Below are positions 44,719-54,646 of a stretch of 64,000 nucleotides of DNA, in pieces. The first letter of the stretch is position 1, and every line of letters begins with the position of its first letter. The DNA lies in the NCBI GenBank assembly GCA_028826165.1, contig JAPDFW010000133.1, positions 1 through 64,000 on the forward strand, in the 5' to 3' direction. Source of the DNA: Anaeramoeba ignava (taxonomy: Eukaryota > Metamonada > Anaeramoebidae). The notes beneath the pieces were generated by a model. That model was not told the origin of the DNA. It made no database searches and saw nothing but the letters and a program-made list of their open reading frames with translations. Made by a program: the position numbers and the translations under genes.

Positions 44719-47007
44719 TTAGACAAACAATTTTGAAGCAATTTGTAAATAAGACTGAACAGAATCAACTGAATGATTTTTGAGCCAAAGAAACGAAGTA
44801 TCAACAAAACTTTCCCATTCAAGTTTTCTTTGCGGGAAACAAGAAGTAAGAAAAGCAGCGCCGACAATAGTGTACCAAATTTGAGAAGAGATTTCTTTTG
44901 GCATTAATTTTTCGACTTGGGATTGAGTAAGATTAAGAATTTGGAAAAAAGAATCGGAGCTTTGCCAAGAACCATCTATATTCTGGATCGCGACAAATTG
45001 CTCCATAAGATGATCAGGATAAGTTGGGTTGGTTTGTGTTGGGGATTGGGGGGTATGTGAATAAAGGAGGGCACTTGAAAAATTTTCAATTTGGGACTCA
45101 ATTTCCAAATTATTTTCAAGTAATTGAGCTTCTCTGCGTCGAGTTTCCTCAAGAATAAGCTCTTTGTTTGTTTGCAACTCAATGATTTTCGCGCGTTTTT
45201 TGCTGATTTCGTTGTTTAATTTGTCGGAATAAGTTGTTGACATAAGTTGTCTTTGTTTGTCCAAAGTTTCTGTAAATGAAAGCATTTTTGAAAGTTGTTC
45301 TTTATGAAGTGACAGTTGAGATTGCATTTCTGATATTCGTTTTTGGAACAATGATTGCGCCGTTTTTAGCTCGTCGGTTTCTTTCAGAAGATCAAGATCA
45401 GGAAGAAACACTTTTTCGCTTTGTTTTTTGGATTCGGAAATCTGCTCGTCAATTTGTTTCTTCGAAATTTCTAAAACGCTTATTTCTTGTGTTAGTGATT
45501 TTATTTTCTTTGGAATTGCCGCTAATATTTTCTGCGTTTCCGCTTTCGAATTTTGTGTTTGTTGAGACGTCTTTTTGAGCTGAGTTTCCTGCGTCTTCAG
45601 AAGATTGATTGTCTTTGTGTTCGTTTCAATTCTTGACATGATGCTTTCTCGTTGTTTCTCAAGTTGATCAACATTTTTCGGCAAATTTTGACTTGTTTTC
45701 TTGAGTGGGTCATTTGGTTTTTTTTCGTCATCTTGATTCTCCATCGAAAGTCGCGAGTACTCCTTCTGGATCATATGGAGCTCGTCAGTTTCTTGTTCGA
45801 TGATCTTCGCCAATTCCGCCTTCCGTTTTTGCAGCTGTCCGTATTTTTCGTTGAATGTTTCCTCCTGCTCCTTAAGATTGTTCGTCACATCCCGCTGCTG
45901 CTCAATGCGCGTGATGTTCGCCTGCAGATCCGCAATATGTGTGTCGATTTTTCCTGTCACTTCATCCGCTTTTGCTCGCATGAATTTCATTTTTTGGATA
46001 TTTTCATCCCGCGCCTTTTTCAGATTCGCGACTGTTTGTTCCGCTTCTGCCAATGTTTGCTGATCCAGACTGCTCCGTTGCTCAATAATCTTGTGGATTT
46101 CCTCAGTGTTCTGCTCCATTTTTCCCACCTCTTGAAGCGCTTTTTCAATTTCTGTAATTCGGGTCTGAAGTGAGAACTTTTTTTCTTCAATCTCCTTTGC
46201 TGTTGCTTCCAGCTGCGCAATCTGAACCTCAAACTCCTCAATGTCCTTCTTCGTCTCCTCCTTGTTCTGCTTCAAATCCTCCATCGTTTTGTTGTATTCT
46301 TCCATCCATTGCTGCTGCTCTTTTCGTATGCCTTCAACATGCCCTCGCATTTGATTTAATCCTTGTTGTAATTGATTTTTTGCCTGTTCAACTTTTTCCT
46401 TTGCAATCCGTGCTTCTGTCAATTTGATTTGGTCGGTCATTTTCTCTTCAAAAGTCCCAATCATCGTTTCTCGTGATTTTCGGGACGCTTTTGCTTTTTT
46501 TCGGTTTTGTTTGATCATTTCAAGAACTTTTTTCCGATTTTCCAATCTTTCACTTGCCTTTTGTTTTTGCTCTTTTAACTGCCTTCCTGTCTCATCAAGT
46601 GTGCTGTCTGTTTTCTTAAGTGTCTCGATTTCTGATTCTAAATGATCTCTTTGTTCCTTTAATTTTTTTTCTTGTTCTGAAACCCATTTTTCGGGATTTT
46701 TCTCCATTTCGTCCGTTTTTTCTTTAGATTCTAATTTGGCATGCAATTCTTCCCCTTGTTTTCTTAACAGCGAAAATTCACGCTTTAGTTTTTGTAATCC
46801 TTTTTTTTCTTCCTCAATTTCTTTCGCTAATTGATTTTCTGTTTGATTTGGATTTTTCACTTGATTTTCAAGATCTGCTTCAAGTTTCTTTATTCGATTT
46901 ATTTTTGTTGTTATTAGTTTTTTTGTTTCTTGTTGTTTTTCTTCTATTTCTGAAACAATCATTTCAACCAATGGATTTTTTTCATTTGAATTTTGTAAAT
47001 TAGACAT
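44719..47007 (-). CDS. coiled-coil protein with a vWA/VIT-associated C-terminal domain
   Basis: 762 residues from the ATG at 47007 (the frame is open 15 bases further up but has no ATG). Residues up to about 660 are a nearly uninterrupted heptad coiled coil rich in Glu, Lys and Gln (ENQLAKEIEEEKKGLQKLKR). The last 100 residues are different: DGSWQSSDSFFQILN, then SQIWYTIVGAAFLTS, KLEWESFVDTSFLWLK and DSVQSYLQIASKLF. This pattern resembles the small domain at the C-terminus of VIT/vWA proteins. The middle, 45.1-46.7 kb, is clearly GC-richer than anything nearby. No kinesin or SMC head is present. Function unknown; it may be a scaffold or cytoskeletal protein. Confidence 0.72.
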   Translation of the reverse strand: MSNLQNSNEKNPLVEMIVSEIEEKQQETKKLITTKINRIKKLEADLENQVKNPNQTENQLAKEIEEEKKGLQKLKREFSLLRKQGEELHAKLESKEKTDEMEKNPEKWVSEQEKKLKEQRDHLESEIETLKKTDSTLDETGRQLKEQKQKASERLENRKKVLEMIKQNRKKAKASRKSRETMIGTFEEKMTDQIKLTEARIAKEKVEQAKNQLQQGLNQMRGHVEGIRKEQQQWMEEYNKTMEDLKQNKEETKKDIEEFEVQIAQLEATAKEIEEKKFSLQTRITEIEKALQEVGKMEQNTEEIHKIIEQRSSLDQQTLAEAEQTVANLKKARDENIQKMKFMRAKADEVTGKIDTHIADLQANITRIEQQRDVTNNLKEQEETFNEKYGQLQKRKAELAKIIEQETDELHMIQKEYSRLSMENQDDEKKPNDPLKKTSQNLPKNVDQLEKQRESIMSRIETNTKTINLLKTQETQLKKTSQQTQNSKAETQKILAAIPKKIKSLTQEISVLEISKKQIDEQISESKKQSEKVFLPDLDLLKETDELKTAQSLFQKRISEMQSQLSLHKEQLSKMLSFTETLDKQRQLMSTTYSDKLNNEISKKRAKIIELQTNKELILEETRRREAQLLENNLEIESQIENFSSALLYSHTPQSPTQTNPTYPDHLMEQFVAIQNIDGSWQSSDSFFQILNLTQSQVEKLMPKEISSQIWYTIVGAAFLTSCFPQRKLEWESFVDTSFLWLKNHSVDSVQSYLQIASKLFV

Positions 47008-47465
47008 TTTTTTTTTAAACAAAACTAAAAAGAATTTTTCAAAATGAAAAACAAATGGAATTTTTTATGTTATATTTTAAATGATCAAGTTTGAAATGAA
47101 AAATGAAAAAAAAATGAAAAAAAAAAACAAAAATTTTTAAACCAAAAACAAAAAACAAAATTTAAATTGAATTTGAAATTAAAATTTGAAATTAAATTTG
47201 AAATTAATTTTAAATCTAATTATTTTAATTGTAAAAATATTTAGATCTGATCTTTTATATTTTTTTTTAATTATTTTTTAAACAAATCCCCTTTTTATTT
47301 ATTTTTTTTTTAAAAGGAAATAATTTAATCCCTCATTTGATCTTTTTCTATTTTAAAATTTTTAATTCTATTTTATCTATAAATTCCTCTTTTTTTTTTA
47401 TTAATTCTTTAATTTTTAATTTTTTCATTTTTCTTTTTTTTTGCTTTTAAAAAAATAAATAATAA
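47008..47465. other. divergent spacer between coiled-coil gene and NAA40
   Basis: About 460 bp of AT-rich DNA between two outward-reading genes. The coiled-coil side has T runs with CAT on the minus strand (47050-47120), and the NAA40 side ends with TTTTTTCATTTTTCTTTTTT at about 47423-47442, some 25 bp before the proposed ATG at 47466. No other feature is seen. Confidence 0.5.
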
Positions 47466-48261
47466 ATGAATGTAAAAGATTTAAAAATTCCATTTAAAAA
47501 ATTTTAATTAAAAAATTTTCAATTTAAAAAAAAAGAATCGAAAATTTCAAAAAAAAACTAGATCAAAAAATAAACCAAATCAACCCAAAAAAAGAAGCAA
47601 AAAAAAAGAGAAATTAAAAGAAGAACTTGAATTTATGAAAAAAATTCAAGAAAAACTTAAACTAGCAAATGAAGAAAAGGATTTTTTGCAATATTTTCCA
47701 AGATATACAAATTACAACAAAAACGGAGTAAATATAAAAATGGAATTTTATAAAGAAATCCCGAAGGAGAACAAACAAGAAATAATAGACTTATTACGCT
47801 CTAATATGAAGGTTATGTATGAAGAGGCTGACGGATGGGGATGGAACGAATCCCAGAAATTTAATGAGCTTGTCTCGGAAGAAGCAAGATTTCTTGTGCT
47901 CAAAAAAATTGATGAAAAAAATAACGATCAAGAATCGGAATCAAAAGGAAGTTTTGCGGGATTTGCTCATTTTCGTTTTGTGGAAGATGATAAGCGTGCT
48001 GTTGTTTATCTCTATGAACTTCAGTTAGTTCCTGATGTTTGTGGGAAAGGAATTGGAAAATTTGTTATGCAATTTTTGGAATTGATTGTTTTTAAATTTA
48101 ATTTAAATGGTCTTGTTTTGACTTGTTTTACTGCAAATTCTCGTGCTTTGAATTTTTACTTGAATCATATGAAGTATTCTATTGATAGAACTTCTCCTCA
48201 AGATTCTTTGGATGAAGTTTCTTCTTATAGAATTTTGAGTAAAATTATCAGGAATATTTAA
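47466..48261 (+). CDS. NAA40: N-alpha-acetyltransferase 40 (NatD, histone H2A/H4 N-terminal)
   Basis: GNAT-family enzyme that acetylates the N-terminus of histones H4 and H2A. Proposed gene: a 6-nt exon, ATG AAT (47466-47471), a 64-nt GT...AG intron, and exon 2 from 47536, giving about 243 residues. The joined N-terminus is highly basic (KKTRSKNKPNQPKKRSKKK), as in other NAA40 proteins. An ATG further in at 47635 would lose this tail. The core contains MKVMYEEADGWGWNESQKF, FAGFAHFRFVEDD, VYLYELQLVPDVCGKGIGKF (acetyl-CoA loop), LTCFTANSRALNFYL and DRTSP, closely following the NAA40 pattern. It is transcribed away from the coiled-coil gene. Confidence 0.87.
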
Positions 48262-49470
48262 ATTTCAATCAAAATTCAAATAAAAATTAAATAAAAATCA
48301 AATAAAAATTTAAATAATTTTATTCCACTTTTTTGAAATGAATCAAAATTAAATTCAAAATTAAATCAAAATTAAATCAAAATTAAATTAAAATTAAATC
48401 AAAATTAAATCAAAATTAAATTAAAATATAAATTAAATTTTATTTAAATAAAAAAAAAGAATAAAAATTAAATAAAAATTAAATCAAAATTAAATTAAAA
48501 TCTAAAAATTAAATTAAATTAAAATTTAATCAAATTCAATTAAAATTAAATTAAAATTTTTTAAAATAAATTTAATTTAATTTATTTTTCAAAATTTTTA
48601 AAAATTTTATTCCTTTTATAAATTAATTTTTAAAATTATTAAAATTTTTTAATCAAATTTATTTTATTTATTTAATAAAATTATTTTTAAAAAAATAATT
48701 TAAAAAAAATAAATTAATAAATAAATTTAATTTTATTAAATTTTAATCAATTTTAAATCAAAATTTTTAAATCAATTTTAAATTAATTTTAAATAAAAAT
48801 TAAATTAAAATTTATTCAAATTTTTAAATCAAAATTAAATAAAAATTAAATAAATATTAAATTAAAATTAAATAAAATTTTTTAATATAATTTAAATTAA
48901 AATTTTAAATTAATTTTAAATTAATTTTTAATAAAAATTAAATTTAAAATTAAATCAAAATTAAATCAAAATTAATTTTGGAAAATTAAATTAAAATTAA
49001 ATCAAAATTTAAATAAAATTTTATTATATTTTTTGAAATATTCAAAATTAATTTAAATTTATATTTTTAATAATAATTTTATTCTATAATTAATTTATTT
49101 TTAAATTAAAATTTAATCAAATTTAAATAATAAAAATTAAATTTAAAATTAAATTAAAATTTTTAATCAAAATTTAATTAAAATTTTAAATTAAAATTAA
49201 ATCAAAATTTAATCAAAATTAAATTAAAATTAAATTAAAATTAAATCAAAATTAAATTAAAATTAAATCAAAATTAAATCAAAATTAAATCAAAATTAAA
49301 TTAAAATTAAATCAAAATTAAATTAAAATTAAATTAAAATTAAATTAAAATTAAATTGATTCCACTTTTTATTTCAATATAAATTTATTCCATTTTATTT
49401 AAATAAAAAAAAAAAAAAAAAGAATAAAAATTAATAGAGGAGAGGATTTTTGATCCGTCCGACCTTTTTT
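48262..49470. repeat. TTAAATCAAAA-type AT repeat spacer
   Basis: Irregular repeat of TTAAATCAAAATTAAA-like units downstream of NAA40. The only unusual piece is at 49433-49467, TAGAGGAGAGG then TTTTTGATCCGTCCGACC, a small higher-GC island without known function. No gene is seen. Confidence 0.75.
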
Positions 49471-49499
49471 TTTTTAAATTCGCTTTTTATTTTTAAATA

Positions 49500-50335
49500 A
49501 ATTTACTAATTTATTTTTTATTTTTAAAATTTTTATATATTTTAATTTTTAATATATTTTATTAAATATTTTTAATTAAATTTTTATTTATATTTTTAAT
49601 AATAATTTATTATAATTTATTTATAATTTATTTTTAAATATAATTTTATATAATTTTATTAATAAATATTAATTTAAAATTATTAATATTATTAATATAT
49701 TTTTATTAAATATTTTTAATTAATTTTTTATTTATATTTTTAATAATAATTTATTATAATTTATTTATAATTTATTTTTAAATTCTAATTTTAAAGTAAT
49801 TTTATTAATAAATATTAATTTAAAAATTATTTAATATTTTAATATATTTTTATTAAATATTTTTAATTAATTTTTATTTATATTTTTAATAATAATTTAA
49901 TAATAATTTATTTATAATTTATTTTTAAATATAATTTTAAGTAATTTTATTAATAAATATTAATTTAAATTATTATTAATATTTTTAATATATTTTTATT
50001 AAATATTTTTAATTAATTTTTATTTATATTTTTAATAATTTAATATAATTTATTTATAATTTATTTTTAAAAATAATTTTTAAATAATTTTTTTATTAAT
50101 AAATTTAATAATTTATTATTATTATTTTTAATATATTTTTATTAAATATTTTTAATTAATTTTTTATTTATATTTTTAATAATAATTTATTATAATTTAT
50201 TTATAATTTATTTTTAAATATAATTTTAAATAATTTTATTAATAAATAATAATTTAAAATTATTAATATTTTTAATATATTTTTATTAAATATTTTTAAT
50301 TAATTTTTTATTTATATTTTTAAATTTTGATAAAA
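49500..50335. repeat. AT-rich satellite, about 145-bp units (left of transposon 3)
   Basis: Between five and six tandem copies of a unit that includes TTTATATTTTTAATAATAAT and TTATAATTTATTTATAATTT. The marker TATATTTTTAATAATA recurs near 49590, 49735, 49881, 50027 and 50172, so the period is about 145 bp. The array resumes on the other side of the USP-transposon at about 54240. Confidence 0.82.
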
Positions 50336-50611
50336 AATAATTTAAAATCAATGTGCTCTTTTTTTTCAGCAAGTGGGATTTTTCTCTTCACTCCTCGCTT
50401 ATTCCATTTTTTGCACTAAGCTACTTATTCACAAAATCGGAAATTTTCTCTATTTTAAAATCAAATTAAATTTTAATTGGAAAAAAAATTTTTTTTTTCT
50501 TTTGTTTTAAATTTTTCATAAATTTTCCCTATTTCATTTTTCTTTTTACTTTTTACTTTTGAATTTTTAAATCGTTTTAATTATCAAAATTCAATTTATT
50601 TAAAGTTTAAG

Positions 50612-53600
50612 ATGAATTTACAAAAAATTTTAGCAGAAATGTTCAAGAAGATCGATAAAATAGATGAAGAAAATGATAGAAAACATGGATACAAATCAAA
50701 AAAAGTTGAGAAAATTATCTTTTCTAAGAAAAGTCCTTTAAAAGTCCTTTGGAATTGGGCTCTGATGAAAGTAGATGAAAAATGTTTACAAAAAATTACT
50801 AGTTTCTCCATGAAAGAATTTATTTCAATTTATAATATAGTAAAACCATATTTGTTCACTTTCTATCAGAAATCACAAGAGAAAGAAATTTCAAAAAAAA
50901 ATGTTCTCTTAATCATTCTTGTTTACCTTCGGAAGTATTACATCTTTGAAGATCTTGAAAAATTTTTTGGAATTAGTCAATCTTCTATTCATAAAATAAT
51001 TAGTCAAAATATTAAAAGAATTATGAACCCTTTAAAAGAATGGCAAATCTATTGGATTTCCAAAAGTGATCAAGAGAAAGCCAACATCAGATTCCTTCAT
51101 TATCCTGACGCTATATGTGTAATTGATGCAACTGTGCAAAAGTGTCTTAAACCAATTGATTCAAATATTCAAGGTTTGTTCTATTCGGGTAAGCACAAGT
51201 ATCATTGTTTAAAATCTTTAACTATTCATGCTCCTGATGGAATTCTCATGGACTTCATAACTGGAATCCCAGGTTCTCATCATGACAAGAAACTGTGGGA
51301 TTCGACAAATTGGTGGAATAAATGCCGAAGACCCAAAAAGAAGACAAAACAAAATAAGAATAAGAAAAAAAAGAAAAAAAAGAAAAAAAAGAAGAAAAAG
51401 AAGAAAACTACTAAACAATTACAAAAAGAACAAGAAAGGGATGCTCAAAAAAATTTGAAAAAAGAATATTATGGAGTTTTGGCGGATCTGGGTTTCCAGG
51501 GAATCCAGAAAGTATGTTACGCAATTTTGCCTCATAAAAAAAAAAAGGGTCAACTTTCCAAGAAAAAAATGGAATTCAATCACAAATTGGGAAGTAACAG
51601 GATAATTGTGGAGAATTTTTACGGAAAGTTAAAGCATTTTAAAATTTTGAAACATATATACAGAGGTGAATTAACAGATTATTCAAATATTTTTGTTGTT
51701 TGTGCAGCACTTACCAATTTCAAATTAAGGAATTCACCATTAAGAAAAAAAAAGGAAAGCAAAATAGTAAATTCAAAAGAACTCAAAGATCAAAAGATTT
51801 CTTCAAATGATTGCAATTATGATCCTATTGAAAATTCAAATGAAAATGAAAATCAACAAATTTTATCAAAAAGCTTAACTGCTCCAAGACAAAAAAGAAA
51901 GGATTTTCAAAATTTAGATTTATGTTTTTCTCAGCCTCAATCCAAATTGAAAACTTCTCAATTAACTACTACCAATCAAAAAAACGAATTAGTTATCAAA
52001 CCAAGAATTGATCTTATTTTTTTTCATCCTCAATTTTCTCAAAATCCAAATCCTGGAGTTTCCAAATTACTTTTGAAAGGAATTCCAAATTCAGGAAACT
52101 CTTGTTTTATGGCAGCAACACTGCAAGTTTTGATTCGATTAAATTTAGAATTTATTTTTAAGTATGGAAATTTGACTGGAAATGTAGTTGAATTAGTCAA
52201 GAATTTATCAAATGAAAAAAAAAAAGTGAATTTATATAGAATTCAACAAACGATGAATAAAAAATTATCAAAATTTGGATCAATATTAGAAGAAGAAGAT
52301 GCTAATGAGTTTTATGAATTTGTTTTGGATTTTCTTCGAGAAGAATCACTAGCGATGAGGAAATGGTTATTTTTTGACGCTGATAAAGAGAAAATATCAG
52401 AAAATATTTCAAGAATTAGAGCTTTTTATGGAATTTTAGTTAAAAAAATGGTCTGTGTCGACTGTGCTAATGTTCATGAAATTCCTCAAGAATTTTGTTC
52501 TTTTCCTGTATCTTTCGTTAGATCGAAACCAAAAAACAAAAAAAATGATAATGATAATGAAAATGATAATGAAAATGATAATGAAAATGATAATGAAAAT
52601 GATAATGAAAATGATAATGAAAATGATAATGAAAATGATAATGAAAATGATAATGAAAATGATAATGAAAATGATAATGAAAATGAAAATGATAATGAAA
52701 ATGATAATGAAAATGATAATGAAAATGATAATGAAAATGAAAATGAAAATGATAATGAAAATGAAAATGAAAATGAAAATGAAAATGAAAATGATAATGA
52801 AAATGATAATGAAAATGATAATGAAAAAATGAAAATGATAATGAAAATGAAAATGATAATGAAAATGAAAATGAAAATGATAATGAAAATGAAAATGAAA
52901 ATGAATATCAAAGTGAATATCAAAGTGAATATCAAAGTGAATATCAAACTCAAACTCAAACTGATAATGAAACTCAAAATGAATATCAAAGTGAATATCA
53001 AACTCAAACTCAAAGTGAATATCAAAGTGAATATCAAACTCAAACTCAAACTGATAATGAAACTCAAAATGAATATCAAAGTGAATATCAAACTCAAATC
53101 AAACTCAAATTCAAACTGATAATGAAACTCAAAATGAATATCAAAGTGAATATCAAACTCAAATTCAAACTGATAATGAAACTCAAAGTGATAATGAAAA
53201 TGAAATGCCAAGATATGAATTAAAATTTATGATTGAAAATGAATTTAGTGAAGAAAATATTTCAAAAAAAGATATTGATTACAAATGTGAGACATGCGAG
53301 ATATTAAAACAATATAATCTAAGGCAAAATGAAAAACACAACAAGAATCCAGATTCCATTTTACAAAAATATGAAGTCAGAAGTTTTCCACATTTTTTTT
53401 GTTTTCAAATTAAAAGATTTGTTTATGATTTTAGAAAAAAGCAAACAATCAAAATTGAAGATCCAGTTCAAATTCCACAAGAACTTGATCTATCTTCTTT
53501 TAAAACATTAGATTGCAAGGAGAATCATTTCAAATATCGATTAAGAGCTTTCATATACCATTTAGAAAAAGAAGATTACAAGCATTATATCAGTTTTATT

Positions 53601-53966
53601 TTTTCTGAAAAAAATAATTATTGGATAAAATGCAATGACTCACAAGTAACTACAGAAAAAAACCCAAAAGAATTAAAGTATGGATATCTTTATTTTTATG
53701 AAAAACAAATTGGAAATGAAAAAAAAATATCTTCATCTTCAAATTCAAATTTAAAAGAAAAAGAAAACAAACTTTCACAAAAGAAGGGAAAAAAAACAAA
53801 TCAGCAATCTCAAATTGAGCAAGATATTGAGGAGAAAAATCCAAAATCTGAAATTGGGAAGAGGGAAGAAAAAAGTGGAACAAAGAAGCCTAAACAAAAA
53901 TTAACAAATTTCCAAACTTTAAATTCCTCAAATTTACAAGATTTTTTCAACCTCTTACAAAAGTAA
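50612..53966 (+). pseudogene. DDE transposase fused to USP-type deubiquitinase, two frameshifts in linker
   Basis: N-terminal part: HTH-like LIILVYLRKYYIFEDLEKFF then GISQSSIHKIISQNIK, followed by an IS5/Harbinger DDE core with CVIDATVQKC, FYSGKHKYHC, GIPGSHHDKKLWDST, VLADLGFQG and NRIIVENFYGKLKHF. A Lys-rich run (51350-51410) lies between the first two catalytic regions. From about 52065 comes a USP peptidase: GIPNSGNSCFMAATLQVLI (Cys box), EEDANEFYEFVLDFL and MVCVDCANVHEI (first CxxC). After a long DNEN/EYQS linker (52545-53200) come YKCETCEIL (second CxxC), FPHFFCFQIKRFVYD, and HYISFIF...WIKCNDSQVT (His box). Single-base changes near 52825 and 53097 break the frame within the linker. Confidence 0.85.
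52545..53200 (+). repeat. coding microsatellite (GATAATGAAAAT / GAATATCAAAGT) inside the USP domain
   Basis: About 28 units translating as NENDNEN, followed by EYQSEYQ and TQTQTDN runs. It lies between the two zinc-binding CxxC pairs of the USP domain, a position where USP families often carry insertions. Both frameshifts in the fusion gene map here. Confidence 0.88.
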
Positions 53967-54240
53967 AAAGAATTAAAAAGAAATCTTTCATTTTTTTTCA
54001 AGAATTAAGAAATCAAATTCCATCAATAAAAACAGTTTTTAATTCCAATTTATTTTGTTTATTTTTGTTTTAATTAAAGAAATTCTAAAAGTTATTTTTT
54101 TCTTTTTTTTGAGAATTCTGAGTTGTGAATAGAAAAAGCGTTTGTGAATAGGATTGGAAAATAGAGAAAATTTAGGTAAAAGGAAATAAAAGAAAAATGA
54201 ATGGGAATTTTTTTTGTGAATGTCTTACTTGTTGTGAATA
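53967..54240 (+). other. 3' flank of transposon 3 with TTGTGAAT repeats
   Basis: Sequence between the USP stop codon and the right-hand satellite. It has four TTGTGAAT-like motifs (54124-54236) spaced irregularly. No further coding potential. A likely 3' UTR plus terminal region. Confidence 0.5.
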
Positions 54241-54600
54241 TATCTATTATAATTTATTTATAATTTGTTTTTAAAAGTAATTTTAAATAATTTTATTAAT
54301 AAATATTAATTTAATATTATTAATAATATTAATGTATTTTTATTAAATATTTTTAATTAATTTTTTATTTATATTTTTAATAATAATTTATTATAATTTA
54401 TTTTTAAAAGTAATTTTAAATAATTTTATTAATAAATATTAATTTAAAATTATTAAAATTATTTTAATTTTATTAAATATTTTTAATTAATTTTTTATTT
54501 ATATTTTTAATAATAATTTATTATAATTTATTTATAATTTGTTTTTAAAAGTAATTTTAGATAATTTTATTAATAAATAATAATTTAAAATTATTTCCAA
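54241..54600. repeat. AT-rich satellite, right of transposon 3
   Basis: About 2.5 copies of the same satellite as 49500-50335 (TTATATTTTTAATAATAATT and TTTATTTATAATTTGTTTTT), with about 126-145 bp spacing. This shows that the transposon is embedded in the array. Confidence 0.8.
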
Positions 54601-54646
54601 ATTTTTTAAAATTTCATTTTTCTAGATTTTTTTTTATTTATTCAAA

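Larger units (their letters stand above)
50336..54240 (+). mobile_element. Harbinger/IS5-like transposon with transposase-USP fusion (copy 3)
   Basis: The non-repetitive block between the two parts of a satellite array encodes a DDE transposase fused to a deubiquitinase. Exact ends are uncertain, since no clear inverted termini can be seen. The motif TTGTGAAT recurs four times in the right flank (near 54125, 54141, 54214 and 54232) and its reverse complement ATTCACAA occurs near 50426 on the left. These may be transposase-binding subterminal repeats. The element family is clearly different from copies 1 and 2, because neither DNA ends nor linker match. Confidence 0.72.

Noticed and set aside
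45276-46645. Plus-strand frames opposite the coiled-coil gene with Phe/Leu-rich, membrane-like sequence
   Set aside because: They mirror Glu/Lys-rich codons of the minus-strand coiled coil. The sense frame is continuous over 762 codons.
49433-49467. Small GC-richer island (GATCCGTCCGACC)
   Set aside because: It is too short to assign, with no terminal repeat, gene or RNA structure evident.
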